Part shown: positions 53,036 through 61,906 of the stretch, in pieces
Layout of the letters: the number at the start of each line of letters is the position of its first letter
Position numbering within the stretch: position 1 is the stretch's first letter
Assembly (NCBI RefSeq): GCF_014268445.2
Contig: NZ_CP077089.1
Span: forward strand, 5,253,501 to 5,317,500
From: Pseudomonas tensinigenes
GTDB lineage: Bacteria > Pseudomonadota > Gammaproteobacteria > Pseudomonadales > Pseudomonadaceae
Length of the DNA stretch: 64,000 nt
Direction of reading: 5' to 3'
Translations under genes and position numbers: made by a program
The notes under the pieces: generated by a model
What the model was told of the DNA's origin: nothing
The model's input: only the letters and a program-made list of their open reading frames with translations
Databases searched by the model: none

Positions 53036-53272
53036 ATGAATCCCGAAAAACTCGAACTGCTGATAACCCGAGAAATGCCCTTCGGCAAATACAAGGGCCG
53101 GATCATTGCCGACCTGCCGGGGCCATACCTGAACTGGTTTGCCCGTGAAGGTTTCCCGCACGGCGAACTCGGCGGCCTGCTCGCGCTGATGCAGGAGATC
53201 GACCATAACGGCCTCTCGGACTTGCTCGAACCGCTGCGCGCCAAACACGGCAAACCTGCCCCGCGCCATTGA
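53036..53272 (+). CDS. DUF3820 family protein
   Basis: A 78-residue protein with the DUF3820 core MPFGKYKGRIIADLPGPYLN and WFAREGFPHGELGGLLALMQ. The family has a fold related to the exonuclease-associated QSregVF module and is of unknown function. It precedes the class V aminotransferase by 29 bp on the same strand, so they are probably co-transcribed. Confidence 0.8.
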   Translation: MNPEKLELLITREMPFGKYKGRIIADLPGPYLNWFAREGFPHGELGGLLALMQEIDHNGLSDLLEPLRAKHGKPAPRH

Positions 53273-53301
53273 AGCGCCCTCCTCTCTAGAGTCAGCCGAC
53301 C

Positions 53302-54483
53302 ATGCCCGATAACACCCGCCGCGCCCGTGACGAAGCCTTTTGGCAAACGTTCGCCGATCGTTACGACGTTCAACCCGGCCCCGTAAACCTGGAAAACGGT
53401 TACTTCGGGCGCATGTCGCGCACAGTAATCGAGGAATACCAGCGCAATATCGAGCTGATCAACACCAGCAATTCGGTGTACGTGCGCCAGCGTTTCGAGC
53501 AGCACGACAACCTCGATATCCGCGCGCAACTGGCCGAGCTGATTGGCGTGCGTGCACAGAGCGTCGCGTTCACCCGCAACGCCACCGAAGGCCTGCAATC
53601 GCTGATCCGCAACTACAACCGCTTGCAACCGGGCGATCAGGTGCTGATCAGTGATCTGGAATACGACACGGTCAAAGGCGCCATGCGCTGGCTGGCCAGA
53701 CATCGTGGTGCCGAGGTGATCGAGATTGCCCACGCGCACCCCGCGAGTTACGACAGTCTGCTGGAGACTTACCGCGAAGCGTTCAGCGGCCACCCGAAGA
53801 TCAAGCTGATGGCCCTGACTCACGTCACTCACCGCACCGGCCTGGTCATGCCGGTACAAGCCATCGCCGCGCTCGCCAAAGAGCATGGCGTCGATGTCAT
53901 CCTCGACGGCGCCCACGCGCTCGGTCAGATCGAGTTCGATCTTGAAGCACTGGGCATCTCTTTCGCGGGTTACAACCTGCACAAATGGATCGGCGCACCA
54001 CTCACCCTCGGCTTCCTCTATATCGCGCCGCAACGCTTGACCGATATCGATCCGGACATGGATGAAATGCATTACCCGGCCAATGATATCCGTGCGCGCA
54101 CGTCGTACAGCACGCCCAACATTCCAGCGCTGATGACCTTGCCGCTAGTGTTCGAGGAGCACCGCTCCCTCGGCGGTGCGCCGGCCAAAGGCGCTCGCGT
54201 CAATTATCTGCGCAATCTGTGGGTCAGCGCGGTGCGACACTTGCCGGGTATCGAGGTGATGACGCCAGACGATCCACGACTGTATTGCGGCATCACATCG
54301 CTGCGTTTCACCCGCCACGATGATCAACAGGCGATGGCCGAGCGTCTGCTCAACGACTACAACCTGTTCACCGTGGTGCGCAACGGCGCAGCCAGCGGGC
54401 CGAGCATCCGCATTACGCCGGGGCTGACCACCACCGCTGCCGACATGCAGTTGCTGGTCCGCGCGCTGAACGAGCTGCGCTAA
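53302..54483 (+). CDS. Class V PLP-dependent aminotransferase
   Basis: A 393-residue fold-type I enzyme related to isopenicillin-N epimerase and cysteine desulfurases. Visible are NLENGYFGRMSRTVIEEY, FTRNATEGLQSLIRNYN (phosphate site), DGAHALGQIEFDLE (cofactor Asp202 and His204) and the Schiff-base lysine Lys228 in GYNLHKWIGAPLTLGF. No signal peptide is evident. The reaction is not predictable. It overlaps the convergent intradiol-like gene by 4 bp. Confidence 0.8.
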   Translation: MPDNTRRARDEAFWQTFADRYDVQPGPVNLENGYFGRMSRTVIEEYQRNIELINTSNSVYVRQRFEQHDNLDIRAQLAELIGVRAQSVAFTRNATEGLQSLIRNYNRLQPGDQVLISDLEYDTVKGAMRWLARHRGAEVIEIAHAHPASYDSLLETYREAFSGHPKIKLMALTHVTHRTGLVMPVQAIAALAKEHGVDVILDGAHALGQIEFDLEALGISFAGYNLHKWIGAPLTLGFLYIAPQRLTDIDPDMDEMHYPANDIRARTSYSTPNIPALMTLPLVFEEHRSLGGAPAKGARVNYLRNLWVSAVRHLPGIEVMTPDDPRLYCGITSLRFTRHDDQQAMAERLLNDYNLFTVVRNGAASGPSIRITPGLTTTAADMQLLVRALNELR

Positions 54484-55055
54484 AACACCGCGCCTGTGGA
54501 CTTCTCGTAGCCAGCAAGGCCGATCTGCGACGACACCGCAAAGGTGTCGACGCCGATCGTCAGGCTGCCGAAGTAGCCGTCCTCCGGGCCAGCGTCCGTG
54601 ATCGGGCGCAATCCCAGCCGAACGGCATCGTTATCAACGGCTGTGCAATTGCAGGCACAGGGCAAATGCAGGCGCCCCGCCCAGGCCTCTTGGTACAGCT
54701 GCGGCTGTTGATCGTCATTGGCGATGGCGACGCTCAGAGCGATGCACGAAAAGGCAGTTTGCCGATCCGGGTAAAGGCTGGTGAAACGAACGATGCCCTT
54801 ACTGTCGGTCGACTGACTGCCGCACAGTGTGTCGGTGCCAATGTGCTGCTCAATGCGAACCACGGCGCCACTGACCGGCTCGCCGGTCATGGCATCGACC
54901 AGGGTCAGCCGCAATAGAAGAGGCAAGCCTTCGACGCCCGCGCTGATGTTGCGCACCTTGCCCTTGCTGTTGTGCCAATCGAAACTGCCAACCACGGGCA
55001 ACTGCCGCGGGTGCAGAGCGTTGATTGATAAAGCGACAGATTGATGGTCGTCCAT
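54480..55055 (-). CDS. Intradiol dioxygenase-like protein lacking metal ligands
   Basis: A 191-residue protein with the beta-sandwich order of intradiol ring-cleavage dioxygenases: LLLRLTLVDAMTGEPVSGAV, then TDSKGIVRFTSLYPDRQTAF and a C-terminal LTIGVDTF strand. In active enzymes the iron is held by two Tyr and two His (W.C...G.Y; TD..G...F.T..PG.Y..R..HIH). Here those positions read IEQHIGTD and YPDRQTAFSCIAL, without the Tyr/His set, so catalysis by the usual route is unlikely. A CACNC cysteine cluster (about residue 134) is unusual. No signal peptide is present. Confidence 0.6.
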   Translation of the reverse strand: MDDHQSVALSINALHPRQLPVVGSFDWHNSKGKVRNISAGVEGLPLLLRLTLVDAMTGEPVSGAVVRIEQHIGTDTLCGSQSTDSKGIVRFTSLYPDRQTAFSCIALSVAIANDDQQPQLYQEAWAGRLHLPCACNCTAVDNDAVRLGLRPITDAGPEDGYFGSLTIGVDTFAVSSQIGLAGYEKSTGAVF

Positions 55056-55146
55056 GAGGCGTTCTCTCTTCCGTAAGATGAAAGCAGATTAGCGCCACGC
55101 AAACGCGGCTGTGCGGTAACTATGTATCGCGTCGTAACGGTGTCGA

Positions 55147-55240
55147 TGTAGGAGCTGCCGAAGGCTGCGATCTTTTGATGTTGGCGCTCAAGAGCAAGGT
55201 CAAAAGATCGCAGCCTCGTTTCACTCGACAGCTCCTACAT
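55147..55240. repeat. Family B hairpin repeat (degenerate right arm)
   Basis: Left arm TGTAGGAGCTGCCGAAGGCT and onward. In the right arm, CAGCCTCGTTTCACTCGACA replaces the usual CAGCCTTCGGCAG before CTCCTACA. Confidence 0.75.
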
Positions 55241-55265
55241 AGCTTCTACATAGCAATTTTCAGGC

Positions 55266-55298
55266 AAAAAAAAACGGTGCACCGACCAAGCGCACCGT
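55266..55298 (-). terminator. Rho-independent terminator of the zwf-pgl-eda operon
   Basis: An ACGGTGC/GCACCGT stem with a long T-run on the minus strand, 37 bases after the eda stop. Confidence 0.8.
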
Positions 55299-55335
55299 AA
55301 AGCCGTAGAACACACAACGAAGTGTCTGGTAACAA

Positions 55336-56001
55336 TCAGTCCAGCAGTGCCAACGCCTCGGCGGTGCATTCCTGAATACGCGCCCAGTCGCCGTTCTTGA
55401 TCCACTCCGGATCAAGCATCCAGCTACCGCCCACGCACATGACGTTTTTCAGCGCCATGTAGCTCTTGATGTTGGCAGGACCCACGCCGCCAGTCGGGCA
55501 GAATTTCACTTCGCCGAACGGGCCGCCGAGGGCCTTGATTGCCGCCACGCCACCGCTGACTTCCGCCGGGAACAACTTGAAGCGGCGATAGCCCAGACCA
55601 TAGCCTTCCATGATGCCGGAGGCGTTGCTGATGCCCGGCAACAGCGGAATCGGGCTGTCGACGCTGGCTTCCAGCAGGTCACGGGTGATGCCCGGGGTGA
55701 CGATGAATTGCGAACCGGCCGCTTCGGCCGCCGCGAGCATGTTGCGATCGAGCACGGTGCCGGCACCGGTCATCAGTTCCGGGCGCTGGTCGCGCAGGAT
55801 CTGGATGGCCTTGAGGCCGAACTGCGAACGCAGGGTCACTTCCAGCGCGGTCAGACCACCGGCGGCCAGGGCGTCGGCCAATGGCAGCACGTCCTGTTCG
55901 CGAGCGATGGTGATCACCGGCAGGATCCGCGCCTTGGCGCAGAGGCTGTCGATCAGGGCAACTTTGTCCGCCATGGAAACGGTCGGGGATGGGGTTGTCA
56001 T
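55336..56001 (-). CDS. eda: KDPG aldolase (2-keto-3-deoxy-6-phosphogluconate aldolase)
   Basis: A 221-residue class I aldolase splitting KDPG to pyruvate and glyceraldehyde-3-phosphate, the last Entner-Doudoroff step. The catalytic Glu54 is in TALEVTLRS, the Schiff-base Lys142 in RRFKLFPAE, and the phosphate site is CPTGGVGPANI. Start 56001 follows AAGGAACAG; an alternative ATG at 56022 overlaps the pgl stop (ATGA). It is the third gene of the operon. Confidence 0.9.
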   Translation of the reverse strand: MTTPSPTVSMADKVALIDSLCAKARILPVITIAREQDVLPLADALAAGGLTALEVTLRSQFGLKAIQILRDQRPELMTGAGTVLDRNMLAAAEAAGSQFIVTPGITRDLLEASVDSPIPLLPGISNASGIMEGYGLGYRRFKLFPAEVSGGVAAIKALGGPFGEVKFCPTGGVGPANIKSYMALKNVMCVGGSWMLDPEWIKNGDWARIQECTAEALALLD

Positions 56002-56018
56002 AGCGGCTGTTCCTTGGC

Positions 56019-56732
56019 TCATGGGCACCAGTAAATCTCTAACGTAGGTTGCAGAAACGCGCGCACCGGCATGGCGGCGACGTCGTCGGATGCCAGTGCG
56101 GCATTCAGGGTGGTCAGTTTCGACTGACCGGAAATCGACAGAATCTTGTGCCGGGCCGAAGCCAGCAAAGCACGGCTCATGGTCAGACGCTGACGCGGCA
56201 CGCTTGGCGCCAGCATCGGCCAGCAACGGCGTGTGCCATCGGCTTGCAAGGCTTCGGTCAGGTTCGGGCTGTCGGGGAACAGCGACGCGGTGTGCCCGTC
56301 ATCGCCCATGCCCAATACCAGTACGTCAATCGGCGGCAACTCGGCGAGCAGACGATCGGCCTGTTCAGCAGCCTGCTCGACGTTGGCCGCCGCGCTATAA
56401 AGGCTGAGGAACTGCGCCTTGGCCGCCGGGCCTTTGAGCAGATACTGCTTGAGCAGGCCGGCATTGCTGTCGGCGTGTTCAACCGGTACCCAGCGTTCGT
56501 CGGCGAGGGTCACGACGACCTTCGACCAGTCCAGCTCCTGCTTGGCCAGGTGCTGGAAAAACGCCACCGGGCTACGACCGCCCGACACCACCAGCACCGC
56601 GTTGCCGCGTGCCGCAATGGCCTCGCTCAATTGCTTGGCGACGTTCAGCGCCAGACCTTCGGCCAACAGCACCGGGCTCTTGAATTCATGAGCGTTCACG
56701 CCCGCAGGCAGTTGCACATCAGATATCGCCAT
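56019..56732 (-). CDS. pgl: 6-phosphogluconolactonase
   Basis: A 237-residue enzyme hydrolysing 6-phosphogluconolactone to 6-phosphogluconate. Visible are [39 protein letters not shown] and [20 protein letters not shown], the DevB/SOL motifs with the catalytic GHTAS histidine. Its start lies inside zwf (14-bp overlap) and its stop is next to eda, so translation is coupled. Confidence 0.9.
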   Translation of the reverse strand: MAISDVQLPAGVNAHEFKSPVLLAEGLALNVAKQLSEAIAARGNAVLVVSGGRSPVAFFQHLAKQELDWSKVVVTLADERWVPVEHADSNAGLLKQYLLKGPAAKAQFLSLYSAAANVEQAAEQADRLLAELPPIDVLVLGMGDDGHTASLFPDSPNLTEALQADGTRRCWPMLAPSVPRQRLTMSRALLASARHKILSISGQSKLTTLNAALASDDVAAMPVRAFLQPTLEIYWCP

Positions 56733-58185
56733 ACCACGACCTCCCGTCCCGCGTGATCAATGCAATGGAGCTCATCGGCCCCCACGACCCGGCCGCATAC
56801 GGCTTGGGCGCGTCACCGGATTTTTTCCACCCGGCGATCAGCTGGTCACACCATTTCCACGCGGCTTCGATTTCATCTTTACGGACAAACAGGTTCTGAT
56901 TGCCGTTCATCACTTCCAGCAACAACCGCTCGTAGGCATCGGGGATCCGCGCGCTACGCCAGGTGTCGGAGAAATTCAGTTGCAGCGGCCCGCTGCGCAG
57001 TTGCATGCCTTTGTCCAGGCCCTGCTCTTTGGTCATCACGCGCAAGGAAATGCCTTCGTCCGGTTGCAGGCGGATGATCAGTTTGTTGCTGATCTGCAGG
57101 CGTTGTTCCGGCGCAAAAATGTAGTGCGACGGTTCCTTGAAGTGGATGACGATCTGCGACAGTTTCTGCGGCATACGCTTGCCGGTGCGCAGGTAGAACG
57201 GTACGCCGGCCCAGCGCCAGTTGCGGATGTCGGCACGCAGGGCGACGAAGGTTTCAGTGTCGCTCTGGGTGTTGGAATTCGGTTCTTCGAGGTAACCCGG
57301 AACGGATTTGCCTTCGCTGTGGCCGGCGATGTACTGGCCGCGTACCACCTGAGTGGTGAGGCCTTCCGGGCTGATTGGCGCCAGTGCCTTGAGCACTTTT
57401 ACTTTCTCGTCACGGATGCTGTCGGCGGACAGGTCGGCCGGCGGATCCATGGCGATCAGGCAGAGCAGTTGCAGCAGGTGATTCTGGATCATGTCGCGCA
57501 GCTGGCCGGCCTTGTCGAAATAGCCCCAGCGGCCTTCGATGCCGACCTTCTCGGCCACGGTGATTTCCACGTGGGAGATGTAATTCTGGTTCCACTGGGT
57601 TTCGAACAGGCTGTTGGCGAAACGCAGGGCGATCAGGTTTTGAACGGTTTCTTTGCCCAGATAATGGTCGATGCGGTAGGTGCGGTTCTCCGGGAAGAAC
57701 TGCGCCACGGCGTCGTTAACCTTGCGCGACGATTCGAGGTCGGAGCCGATCGGCTTTTCCAGCACCACACGGGTGTTTTCTGCCAGACCGACTTTCGCCA
57801 GGTTCTCGCAGATCGCGCCGTACACCGCGGCCGGCGTGGCGAAGTAGGCAATCATGCGTTGCGTGCTGCCAGCCAGTTCGGCCAGCGCCACATAATCTTC
57901 GGATTTGAGGAAATCGACGTGCAGGTAGGTCAGGCGTGCGAGAAAACGCTCGGCGACGGCCTCGTTCAGCTCTTTGCCCACATAGCGACGCAGTTCGGCG
58001 GCGATGAACGCCATGTGCTGTTGCTGGGAACCTTCTTCACGGGCCAACGCGATGATGCGCGTGTCCTCGTGCAGCAGGTCGGCGCCATCGAGGTGATAAA
58101 GGGCAGGAAACAGCTTGCGCAGGGCCAGATCGCCAAGCGCGCCGAACAAGGCAAAGGTGCACGGTTCAACCGTAATCGAAGGCAT
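56719..58185 (-). CDS. zwf: Glucose-6-phosphate 1-dehydrogenase
   Basis: A 488-residue NAD(P)+-dependent dehydrogenase, the first step of the Entner-Doudoroff route. The Rossmann motif is [16 protein letters not shown] (15-30), the substrate/catalytic motif RIDHYLGKE (171-179), with the coenzyme motif EKPIG near 143. The C-terminal half ends in the characteristic YAAGSWGP. It heads zwf-pgl-eda and is divergent from hexR. A palindromic candidate HexR site lies 66 bases upstream of its start. Confidence 0.95.
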   Translation of the reverse strand: MPSITVEPCTFALFGALGDLALRKLFPALYHLDGADLLHEDTRIIALAREEGSQQQHMAFIAAELRRYVGKELNEAVAERFLARLTYLHVDFLKSEDYVALAELAGSTQRMIAYFATPAAVYGAICENLAKVGLAENTRVVLEKPIGSDLESSRKVNDAVAQFFPENRTYRIDHYLGKETVQNLIALRFANSLFETQWNQNYISHVEITVAEKVGIEGRWGYFDKAGQLRDMIQNHLLQLLCLIAMDPPADLSADSIRDEKVKVLKALAPISPEGLTTQVVRGQYIAGHSEGKSVPGYLEEPNSNTQSDTETFVALRADIRNWRWAGVPFYLRTGKRMPQKLSQIVIHFKEPSHYIFAPEQRLQISNKLIIRLQPDEGISLRVMTKEQGLDKGMQLRSGPLQLNFSDTWRSARIPDAYERLLLEVMNGNQNLFVRKDEIEAAWKWCDQLIAGWKKSGDAPKPYAAGSWGPMSSIALITRDGRSWYGDI

Positions 58186-58250
58186 GATGTTTGTTCTTTT
58201 ATCAAGTTAAGCTACAAATACCTTTTTTCAAGGCATCACTCAAGGGAAAA

Positions 58251-58266
58251 TGTAGTAATAACCACA
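58251..58266. promoter_or_regulatory. Candidate HexR operator
   Basis: TGTAGTAATAACCACA, symmetric at 12 of 16 positions, in the zwf-hexR gap. HexR of Pseudomonas binds TTGT/ACAA-type palindromes in front of zwf and is released by KDPG. The half-sites here fit, although the spacing is wider than the simple consensus I recall. Confidence 0.45.
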
Positions 58267-58402
58267 ACATTTTCGCAAAATACAGATTCCGAGTGGTGGT
58301 CAGTCGGAGCCATCAGTAGGATAGGCCACCGTTACGGGCCATATCAAAGGCCCAATTTGCATAGCCCGGCGCACCTTTGCGCAGGTGAATTAGGAATTCC
58401 AT

Positions 58403-59272
58403 ATGGACCGCGTGCGAAATTTACTGGAACAGATCCAGAGTCGCCTTGAAGACCTGAACAAGGCCGAACGCAAAGTCGCCGAGGTGATCCTGCTCAACCC
58501 GCAGCAGGCCACCCGCTTCAGCATCGCCGCCCTCGCCCAGGCAGCCTCGGTGAGCGAACCGACGGTCAACCGTTTCTGCCGTTCGTTCGGTGTCAGCGGC
58601 TATCCCGAACTCAAACTGCAACTGGCGCAGAGTCTGGCCAGCGGCGCGGCGTATGTCAGCCGCGCGGTCGAGGCCGACGACAATCCAGAGGCGTACACGC
58701 AAAAGATTTTCGGCAGTGCCATTGCCTCGCTGGACAGTGCTTGTCAGGCGCTGGACCCGAACCTGATCAGCCGCGCCGTCGACCTGTTGATTCAGGCGCG
58801 GCAGATCCACTTCTTCGGCCTCGGCGCTTCGGCACCGGTGGCACTGGATGCGCAGCACAAGTTCTTCCGCTTCAACCTGGCGGTGACCGCGCATGCCGAT
58901 GTGCTGATGCAGCGGATGATTGCTTCGGTGGCGCACACCGGTGAGTTGTTCGTGATCATTTCCTACACCGGTCGCACCCGTGAGCTGGTCGAGGTGGCGC
59001 GTATTGCTCGCGAGAACGGCGCTTCGGTGTTGGGTTTGACGGCGGAGAATTCGCCGCTGGCCAAGGCGAGTACCTTGAGCCTGAATATTCCGCTGCCGGA
59101 AGACACCGACATCTATATGCCGATGACGTCGCGGATCATTCAGTTGACGGTACTGGATGTGTTGGCGACGGGAATGACGTTGCGTCGTGGCGTGGATTTC
59201 CAGCCGCATTTGCGCAAGATCAAAGAGAGCTTGAATGCCAGCCGGTATCCGGTGGGTGACGAGTTCAACTGA
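58403..59272 (+). CDS. hexR: RpiR-family repressor HexR
   Basis: A 289-residue regulator with an N-terminal RpiR-type HTH (residues 1-77: [40 protein letters not shown]) and a C-terminal SIS sugar-phosphate domain ([40 protein letters not shown]). It senses KDPG and represses zwf-pgl-eda, edd and gap genes in Pseudomonas. It sits in the classical position divergent from zwf. Confidence 0.9.
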   Translation: MDRVRNLLEQIQSRLEDLNKAERKVAEVILLNPQQATRFSIAALAQAASVSEPTVNRFCRSFGVSGYPELKLQLAQSLASGAAYVSRAVEADDNPEAYTQKIFGSAIASLDSACQALDPNLISRAVDLLIQARQIHFFGLGASAPVALDAQHKFFRFNLAVTAHADVLMQRMIASVAHTGELFVIISYTGRTRELVEVARIARENGASVLGLTAENSPLAKASTLSLNIPLPEDTDIYMPMTSRIIQLTVLDVLATGMTLRRGVDFQPHLRKIKESLNASRYPVGDEFN

Positions 59273-59301
59273 TCCGGAATCTCGGCTGACTGATCCGGCC
59301 T

Positions 59302-59368
59302 CTTCGCGAGCAGGCTCGCTCCCACAGGGAAATGCATTCCAAATGTGGGAGCGAGCCTGCTCGCGAAA
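59302..59368. repeat. Paired REP element (family A)
   Basis: Inverted REP cores with a short spacer between convergent hexR and the mutarotase gene. Confidence 0.85.
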
Positions 59369-59395
59369 GGGCCAGTCCATACACCGCGAAACCCT

Positions 59396-60250
59396 CTAAG
59401 CCGCCGCCCACGCCTGCAAGCTCAAATGCGCCTTCTCCCCCGGCGCCAGATGCAGACTGTCCGTCCCGCCCGCCGCCGCTTCCACACAGACAAACTCGGA
59501 AATCTCATCCCACGTCACGCCCAACAACGGCCGCGCTCCAGGATGCCAGACCACCGTGTCGGCACTGTCGCCGGTATCGATGCACAACTCGCGCTGCCAG
59601 GCGTGATCTTTCAACTGCAATTCACCGTCATGCTGGAACACTCGCTGACAGCCGCCATCCACCCGCAACTCGCCTTCCTGCTGGCAAACCTGGCGATTCA
59701 ACTGGTCATAACCCTGCGCCCCTTCGAGCCCAGACAGCGCTATCTCACCGACATCGCCAATACGCCAGTAAGCATGCAAAGCCTGGCTCAACTGGCACGG
59801 CATGTCATCCTGATGCTCGGTGCTCAGGCGTAATTCCATGCGTTCACCCAGATGTGCGTGCAGGTCAACCTGCCAGTCGCACAGCTGCAATTGCCAGTGC
59901 AAGCGCACGCCATCTTCGGCGCTGCTGCTGTCGAGCAACTTCCAGTCGAGCAAACGCGCCCAACCATGCGATGGCCAGGCGTTTTCGCTCGGATGACGGC
60001 CATACCAAGGCCAGCACACCGGCACACCACCGCGAATAGCGCCGACATGCGGCCACTTCGCCGCACACCACAACCACGGCTTTTGCCCGCGCGGCTGAAA
60101 GTGCAGCAACTGCGCGCCCTGACGACTGAACACCGCCTGACACAGCGGGTGATCGATCACCAACACGTCGCGCATCTGATAGCGCTCCCAGGCGAACACC
60201 GGTTGTTCACGCAGGGATTTGAAGAAGCGTTGTAGCGGATGCTCATGCAT
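59396..60250 (-). CDS. D-hexose-6-phosphate mutarotase
   Basis: A 284-residue aldose-1-epimerase-fold protein of the YeaD type that interconverts alpha and beta hexose-6-phosphates. Visible are QGAQLLHFQPRGQKPWLWCA, AIRGGVPVCWPWYGRHPSEN, the catalytic His in PSHGWARLLDW, QALHAYWRIGDV and a C-terminal FVCVEAAAGG containing the catalytic Glu. It lies downstream of oprB after a terminator, within the glucose-uptake locus. Confidence 0.85.
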   Translation of the reverse strand: MHEHPLQRFFKSLREQPVFAWERYQMRDVLVIDHPLCQAVFSRQGAQLLHFQPRGQKPWLWCAAKWPHVGAIRGGVPVCWPWYGRHPSENAWPSHGWARLLDWKLLDSSSAEDGVRLHWQLQLCDWQVDLHAHLGERMELRLSTEHQDDMPCQLSQALHAYWRIGDVGEIALSGLEGAQGYDQLNRQVCQQEGELRVDGGCQRVFQHDGELQLKDHAWQRELCIDTGDSADTVVWHPGARPLLGVTWDEISEFVCVEAAAGGTDSLHLAPGEKAHLSLQAWAAA

Positions 60251-60295
60251 TTGCCACGATCCTGAACTCGTCTTTCACAGGGGTGCGCCGCCCCC

Positions 60296-60325
60296 AAAAA
60301 AAAGCGGACAGCCTTGGCTGTCCGC
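60296..60325 (-). terminator. Rho-independent terminator of oprB
   Basis: A perfect 10-bp stem GCGGACAGCC/GGCTGTCCGC with a TTTTTTTT run on the minus strand, between oprB and the mutarotase gene. Confidence 0.85.
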
Positions 60326-60363
60326 AAATATGCGCACATAGAGAGGAGCTTATCGCAGACGCG

Positions 60364-61713
60364 TTAGAACGTAGACTGAATTTTCAGGCCAGCGACCAAA
60401 GCGTTATCAACTTCATCCACACCACCCGGGTGAGTGATGTACTGCAGGTTAGGACGTACGGTCAGCCAGTTGGTGACGTGGAAGCCGTAGTTGATCTCGT
60501 AGTTGTATTCGGTTTCACGAATCGGCGAGAACACCGGGTTGTCGTAATCCGAAACACCGTTGGAAGCGTTCAGCAGTTCGGCGTTTTTCTTCACGTCGTC
60601 GTTGACGTGGATACGCGCCGCACCGATACCGACGTCATCCTTTGGACGCGCGTCGAATGGGCCTTTGTAGACAAACATCACCGACTGATAGTTGTCGATG
60701 AAGTTGGTGTCTTTGTCGTGGAACGTGGCGTTGGCCGCGATGTTCAGACCGCGGGTCGCATCACCGTTATGGCTGGTGAGTTGCTGTTGCGCCACGAACC
60801 AGTAGCCGCTTTTGCTGCTGTGGGTTTTGTAGGCGTCGCCAGTGGTGGCTGCGTCGAAACCGTTGACGTCTTCACGAACGTCGTCGGCATCGGCCGTGCT
60901 CTTGTAGTAACCCACACGGTATTCGCCCGGCAGGCTGTTGACCTTCGGCGACCAGACCAACTCAACCGGCAACACAGTACCTTTGGTGCCGCTGCCGCTG
61001 AGCTTGAAGCCGTTGCCGTGTTCCAGCTGCGACGGGTTCTGGTTGTACGCGCCGATCTGCGCGTAGAGCTCGTCGTTGATGTTGTACTTCACACGGATCG
61101 CGGCCTGGCTGACGGGCCAGTTGTACCAGATGTTGGTCGCCCAGTTACCCACTTGCGAACCGCAGAACGCCAGGTTCTGGAAGTCGCACGGGAAGGTGTT
61201 GAAGTCTTCGCCTTCACCGAAGTAACCGGCCTTGACGTCGAGCTTGTTGTCGAAGAACTGGTGCTGAATCCACAACTGGGTCAGACGCACCATGTGGCCA
61301 CGGCCGTAAACTTCTTGCGAGGAGCTGAGGGTGCCGGCACGCGGATCGCCAACGCGGTCGTTGGAGATGTTGTAGCCGTTACGGTTAGTCAGCTGGATCT
61401 TCGCCTGGGTGTTATCCCAGCCCCACAGCTTTTGCAGATCGAGTGCCACGCCCAGACCGAACTGGTCAGCGTAACGCGCGGTCTTGTCGTCGTTGTAGCC
61501 ACCGTTCAGGTTGCCACCGACTTCCCCAACGTAGTCGGCCTTGATGTCGATACCCTGCTCGATCAGCTTGGTACGCTCGCCACCCCAGTCGCCGGTCATC
61601 CATTTCGAATCGGAACTGAAGGCATCCGCCGCCATGGCGTTACCGGCCAGCACCAAGGCCGCCGCAGCCGACACTTGGCAGATCAACCGGGCATTGACGT
61701 GTTTCTTTTTCAT
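60364..61713 (-). CDS. oprB: Carbohydrate-selective outer-membrane porin OprB
   Basis: A 449-residue porin with a signal peptide (residues 1-29, cleaved after AMA) and 16-strand beta-barrel features: WMTGDWGGERTKLIEQGIDI at the start, repeated aromatic girdle strands, and a terminal aromatic residue in LKIQSTF. OprB lets glucose and related sugars cross the outer membrane. GAGGA precedes the start. It follows the gts ABC genes with a 190-bp gap containing a REP pair, so read-through may be reduced by that element. Confidence 0.9.
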   Translation of the reverse strand: MKKKHVNARLICQVSAAAALVLAGNAMAADAFSSDSKWMTGDWGGERTKLIEQGIDIKADYVGEVGGNLNGGYNDDKTARYADQFGLGVALDLQKLWGWDNTQAKIQLTNRNGYNISNDRVGDPRAGTLSSSQEVYGRGHMVRLTQLWIQHQFFDNKLDVKAGYFGEGEDFNTFPCDFQNLAFCGSQVGNWATNIWYNWPVSQAAIRVKYNINDELYAQIGAYNQNPSQLEHGNGFKLSGSGTKGTVLPVELVWSPKVNSLPGEYRVGYYKSTADADDVREDVNGFDAATTGDAYKTHSSKSGYWFVAQQQLTSHNGDATRGLNIAANATFHDKDTNFIDNYQSVMFVYKGPFDARPKDDVGIGAARIHVNDDVKKNAELLNASNGVSDYDNPVFSPIRETEYNYEINYGFHVTNWLTVRPNLQYITHPGGVDEVDNALVAGLKIQSTF

Positions 61714-61808
61714 CCCTACATCCTCGTCTTTATTGTTATTAACTGTTTTTATCTAACGCGGTTTACATAAAGTGCGATGGATTACAGGCCATCCACCGCG
61801 TGCTCCTT

Positions 61809-61898
61809 TGTGGGAGCGAGCCTGCTCGCGAATGCGGTGTATCAGGCGACATCAATGCTGGATGTCAGACCGCTTTCGCGAGCAGGCTCGCTCCCACA
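61809..61898. repeat. Paired REP element (family A)
   Basis: Inverted REP cores between gtsD and oprB on the same strand. Its position inside a transport locus suggests an mRNA-processing or attenuation role. Confidence 0.85.
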
Positions 61899-61906
61899 TT
61901 TGTTCT

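Noticed and set aside
56980..58449. Plus-strand open frame opposite zwf (489 codons)
   Set aside because: Antisense of zwf; it also runs through the zwf-hexR control region and into hexR in another frame.
59738..59748. Further GntR-like word (GACAGCGCTAT) near 59.7 kb
   Set aside because: It lies inside the mutarotase coding region and lacks the AAG half of the consensus; probably chance.
60283..61770. Long plus-strand open frame opposite oprB (495 codons)
   Set aside because: It is the antisense shadow of oprB, whose signal peptide, barrel strands and ribosome site are clear. GC-rich codon bias leaves the opposite strand open.
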